Source: AG-12 sp027319585
GTDB lineage: Bacteria > Chloroflexota > Dormibacteria > Aeolococcales > Bog-877
Reading direction: 5' to 3'
NCBI GenBank assembly: GCA_027319585.1
Contig: DAHVMY010000019.1
Span: 1-33,773, forward strand
DNA: 33,773 bases
Shown here in pieces: positions 32,390 through 33,773 of the stretch. How positions within the stretch are numbered: the stretch's first letter is position 1; each line of letters starts with the position of its first letter. Both the position numbers and the translations under genes were made by a program. The notes below the pieces were generated by a model. That model was not told the DNA's origin. It did not search any database and was given only the letters and a program-made list of their open reading frames with translations.

Positions 32390-33400
32390 TCAGACCCGAG
32401 CCACCAGCTCGGCGAGTTGAGCGGGCGTGCAGTTGCCGCCGGAGAGGACGCAGATCATGTCCCCCGGGTCGTCGCTGCGCCCGTCCAGGCTAACGCCGTT
32501 CCTGACCGCGCTCAGCGCTGCCGCCACCGTCATCGCCCCGGTCGGCTCCACCACCAGCTTGCCGCGCGACCACAGCCACCAGCATGCTTCGGCGATATCC
32601 AGATCGGTGACCGTCACGATCCGCTCGACCCGGGTGCGGATCACCTCCCAGCAAAGTCGTCCGAGGTGCAGGGTCCGGGCCCCGTCGGCGACGGTCTCGG
32701 GGGTCGACTCGAGGCTCACCAGCTCGCCAGACTCCAGGGAACGGCTGGCATCGTCTCCCAGCGCCGGCTCGACCCCGATGACGGTCGCGCCGGGCATGTA
32801 CCTCTCCAGGGCGAGACACATCCCGGCGATGAGCCCGCCGCCACCCACGGGGACCAGCACCGTGGTGGGGTGGATTCCCAACCTGCCGGCCTGGCCCACG
32901 AGCTCCGAGGCGACCGTGGACTGTCCCGCGATCACCAGGGGATCGTCGTGGGGATGCACCAGCCGCAGGTTCCTCTGCTCCGCCAACTGGCGAGCCACTT
33001 CCTCACGGTTCTCCCCGGTCACCCCGTCGCTGATGACCTCAGCTCCGTAGGCGCGCACGGCCGCCAGCTTGACCGGCGCCGCCCCATCCGGCATCACCAC
33101 GGTCGCCGAGAGCCCGAGCTCGGCGGCGGCGAGGGCCACCGCCTGGCCGTGGTTGCCGGAAGATACCGCCAGCACGCCCCTACGGTCACCGGCTTCGACT
33201 CCGGCCAACAGAGCGTTGAAGGCACCCCTAGCCTTGAAGGAGCCACTCCGCTGGAAGGTCTCAGCCTTCAGCCAGAGCCTGCGTTCCGCCTCCCGATCCA
33301 GCAAGGAAGACCGCAGCAGAGGGGTGACATGGACCCTGCCCGCCAGCCGCCTCTCCGCCTGTTCCAGATCGATCGCGGCCGTCGGGTCAGGAGCTGGCAT
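32390..33400 (-). CDS. Threonine/serine dehydratase, PLP fold II
   Basis: A 336-residue PLP enzyme of the threonine/serine dehydratase family that removes ammonia from threonine or serine. The PLP Lys is K56 in SGSFKARGAFN. The substrate loop SSGNHGQAVA and the phosphate-binding PVGGGGLIAG near 185 are intact, and a Ser/Gly motif SGGNC is near the C-terminus. It lacks the ACT regulatory domain of long biosynthetic IlvA, so a catabolic TdcB-like enzyme, serine racemase or L-serine dehydratase is equally likely. ATG 33400 is preferred: TATCCT (33413-33408) lies seven bases upstream, as for a leaderless start. No ribosome site is seen. Confidence 0.9.
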   Translation of the reverse strand: MPAPDPTAAIDLEQAERRLAGRVHVTPLLRSSLLDREAERRLWLKAETFQRSGSFKARGAFNALLAGVEAGDRRGVLAVSSGNHGQAVALAAAELGLSATVVMPDGAAPVKLAAVRAYGAEVISDGVTGENREEVARQLAEQRNLRLVHPHDDPLVIAGQSTVASELVGQAGRLGIHPTTVLVPVGGGGLIAGMCLALERYMPGATVIGVEPALGDDASRSLESGELVSLESTPETVADGARTLHLGRLCWEVIRTRVERIVTVTDLDIAEACWWLWSRGKLVVEPTGAMTVAAALSAVRNGVSLDGRSDDPGDMICVLSGGNCTPAQLAELVARV

Positions 33401-33428
33401 CACCGGTAGGATAGCGGCGCCGCTCCGA

Positions 33429-33773
33429 TCAGCCGTCGTAATCCACAATCACGGTTTCAGTGAGGGGATGGGACTGGCAGGTCAGCACGTAGCCGTCGCT
33501 GCGGTCCTTCTCCTCGAGGGCGTAGGTGTGGTCCATCGCGACCCTCCCCTCCAGCAGGCGGGCGCGGCAGGTGCCGCAGACCCCCCCCTTGCAGGAGAAC
33601 GGCGCATCGGGCCGGATGGCGGCCAGGGCATCGACGATCTTGCCGCTCCGATTCATGGCGAACTCGGTCTCCCGTCCATTGAGGCGCGCCCGCACCAGCA
33701 CCTGACCCGGTTGCGCGATCTCCATCTGCTCAGTTGCAGAGCGCACCGGCGCCTCATCCTCGACGAAGAACAG
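33429..33773 (-). CDS. PaaE-like 2Fe-2S reductase, C-terminal part (cut by window)
   Basis: The frame runs off the window edge, so only the last 114 residues are seen. They form a plant-type 2Fe-2S ferredoxin domain with CKGGVCGTC, then Cys in YVLTCQSHP. The stretch with MDHTYALEEKDRSDGYVLTCQSHP is closest in my recognition to PaaE, the reductase that feeds electrons to the phenylacetyl-CoA epoxidase. The flavin and NADPH domains should lie beyond 33773. An internal GTG at 33746 is probably not a start, since the frame upstream stays open and protein-like. Another ferredoxin reductase of the same class is possible. It is followed by the dehydratase 28 bp downstream on the same strand. Confidence 0.82.
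   Translation of the reverse strand: MFFVEDEAPVRSATEQMEIAQPGQVLVRARLNGRETEFAMNRSGKIVDALAAIRPDAPFSCKGGVCGTCRARLLEGRVAMDHTYALEEKDRSDGYVLTCQSHPLTETVIVDYDG

Noticed and set aside
33429..33746. Stand-alone 105-residue ferredoxin starting at GTG 33746
   Set aside because: The frame stays open to the window edge with protein-like residues, and the domain matches the C-terminal part of a PaaE-like reductase.
1..33773. CRISPR array, insertion sequence, prophage or origin of replication
   Set aside because: No regularly spaced repeats, transposase, phage structural gene or DnaA-box cluster was found by eye.

Overview
The window is dense, high-GC chromosomal DNA with short intergenic gaps and frequent GTG and TTG starts. 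It carries housekeeping genes: nucleotide excision repair, lower glycolysis, a ribosome-assembly GTPase, pyrimidine and serine synthesis, and tRNAs. The gene content suggests a high-GC Gram-positive-like or Terrabacteria soil lineage, either Actinomycetota or a relative such as Chloroflexota/Dormibacterota. Support comes from a SerC of the type found in actinobacteria, a CsoR regulator, the uvrC-rapZ-...-gap-pgk-tpiA gene order, a lipobox protein, no outer-membrane genes, and several starts that look leaderless. The taxon is an inference. I see no phage, insertion sequence, CRISPR array or replication origin.

Positions 1-3650: a tRNA-Ser-like gene with a poor acceptor stem, then a leftward block. 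The block holds a MerR-family regulator, an eight-helix permease ending in two YHS-type Cys domains, a CsoR-family repressor and a LysE/RhtB exporter. A perfect 17-bp CsoR-type operator lies inside the permease promoter, so the permease and csoR probably form a self-regulated copper-responsive unit. The MerR gene is divergent from hpnH (adenosylhopene synthase, hopanoid pathway). The two appear to share one dyad containing face-to-face promoters.

Positions 3700-9072: hpnH, a strong hairpin, moaA (molybdopterin), then a tight set of small genes (unknown, DUF488, two-CxxC protein), followed by leftward doxX and an amidase.

Positions 9355-21407: a rightward run of uvrA, a 50-residue membrane peptide, uvrC, a rapZ-like gene without a P-loop lysine, gap, pgk, tpiA, gpmI and der. 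yvcK and whiA, often found between rapZ and gap, are absent. A consensus -10 box upstream of uvrA is followed, at leaderless spacing, by a 24-codon Cys-containing reading frame that ends in the uvrA start region.

Positions 21435-33773: a bidirectional terminator hairpin, a large Cys-rich secreted protein of unknown role, a VOC protein, tRNA-Pro(GGG), a zinc-ribbon peptide with pyrF, an SH3b lipoprotein, and a tyrosine recombinase coupled to an unknown membrane protein. These are followed by divergent serC and aminotransferase genes only 14 nt apart, a DoxX-like/Kelch-propeller fusion, a threonine/serine dehydratase and the C-terminal end of a PaaE-like reductase cut by the window edge.

The most interesting items are the CsoR/permease/tandem-YHS cassette, the merR-hpnH shared dyad, the possible leaderless Cys uORF before uvrA, the DoxX-Kelch fusion and the degenerate RapZ.
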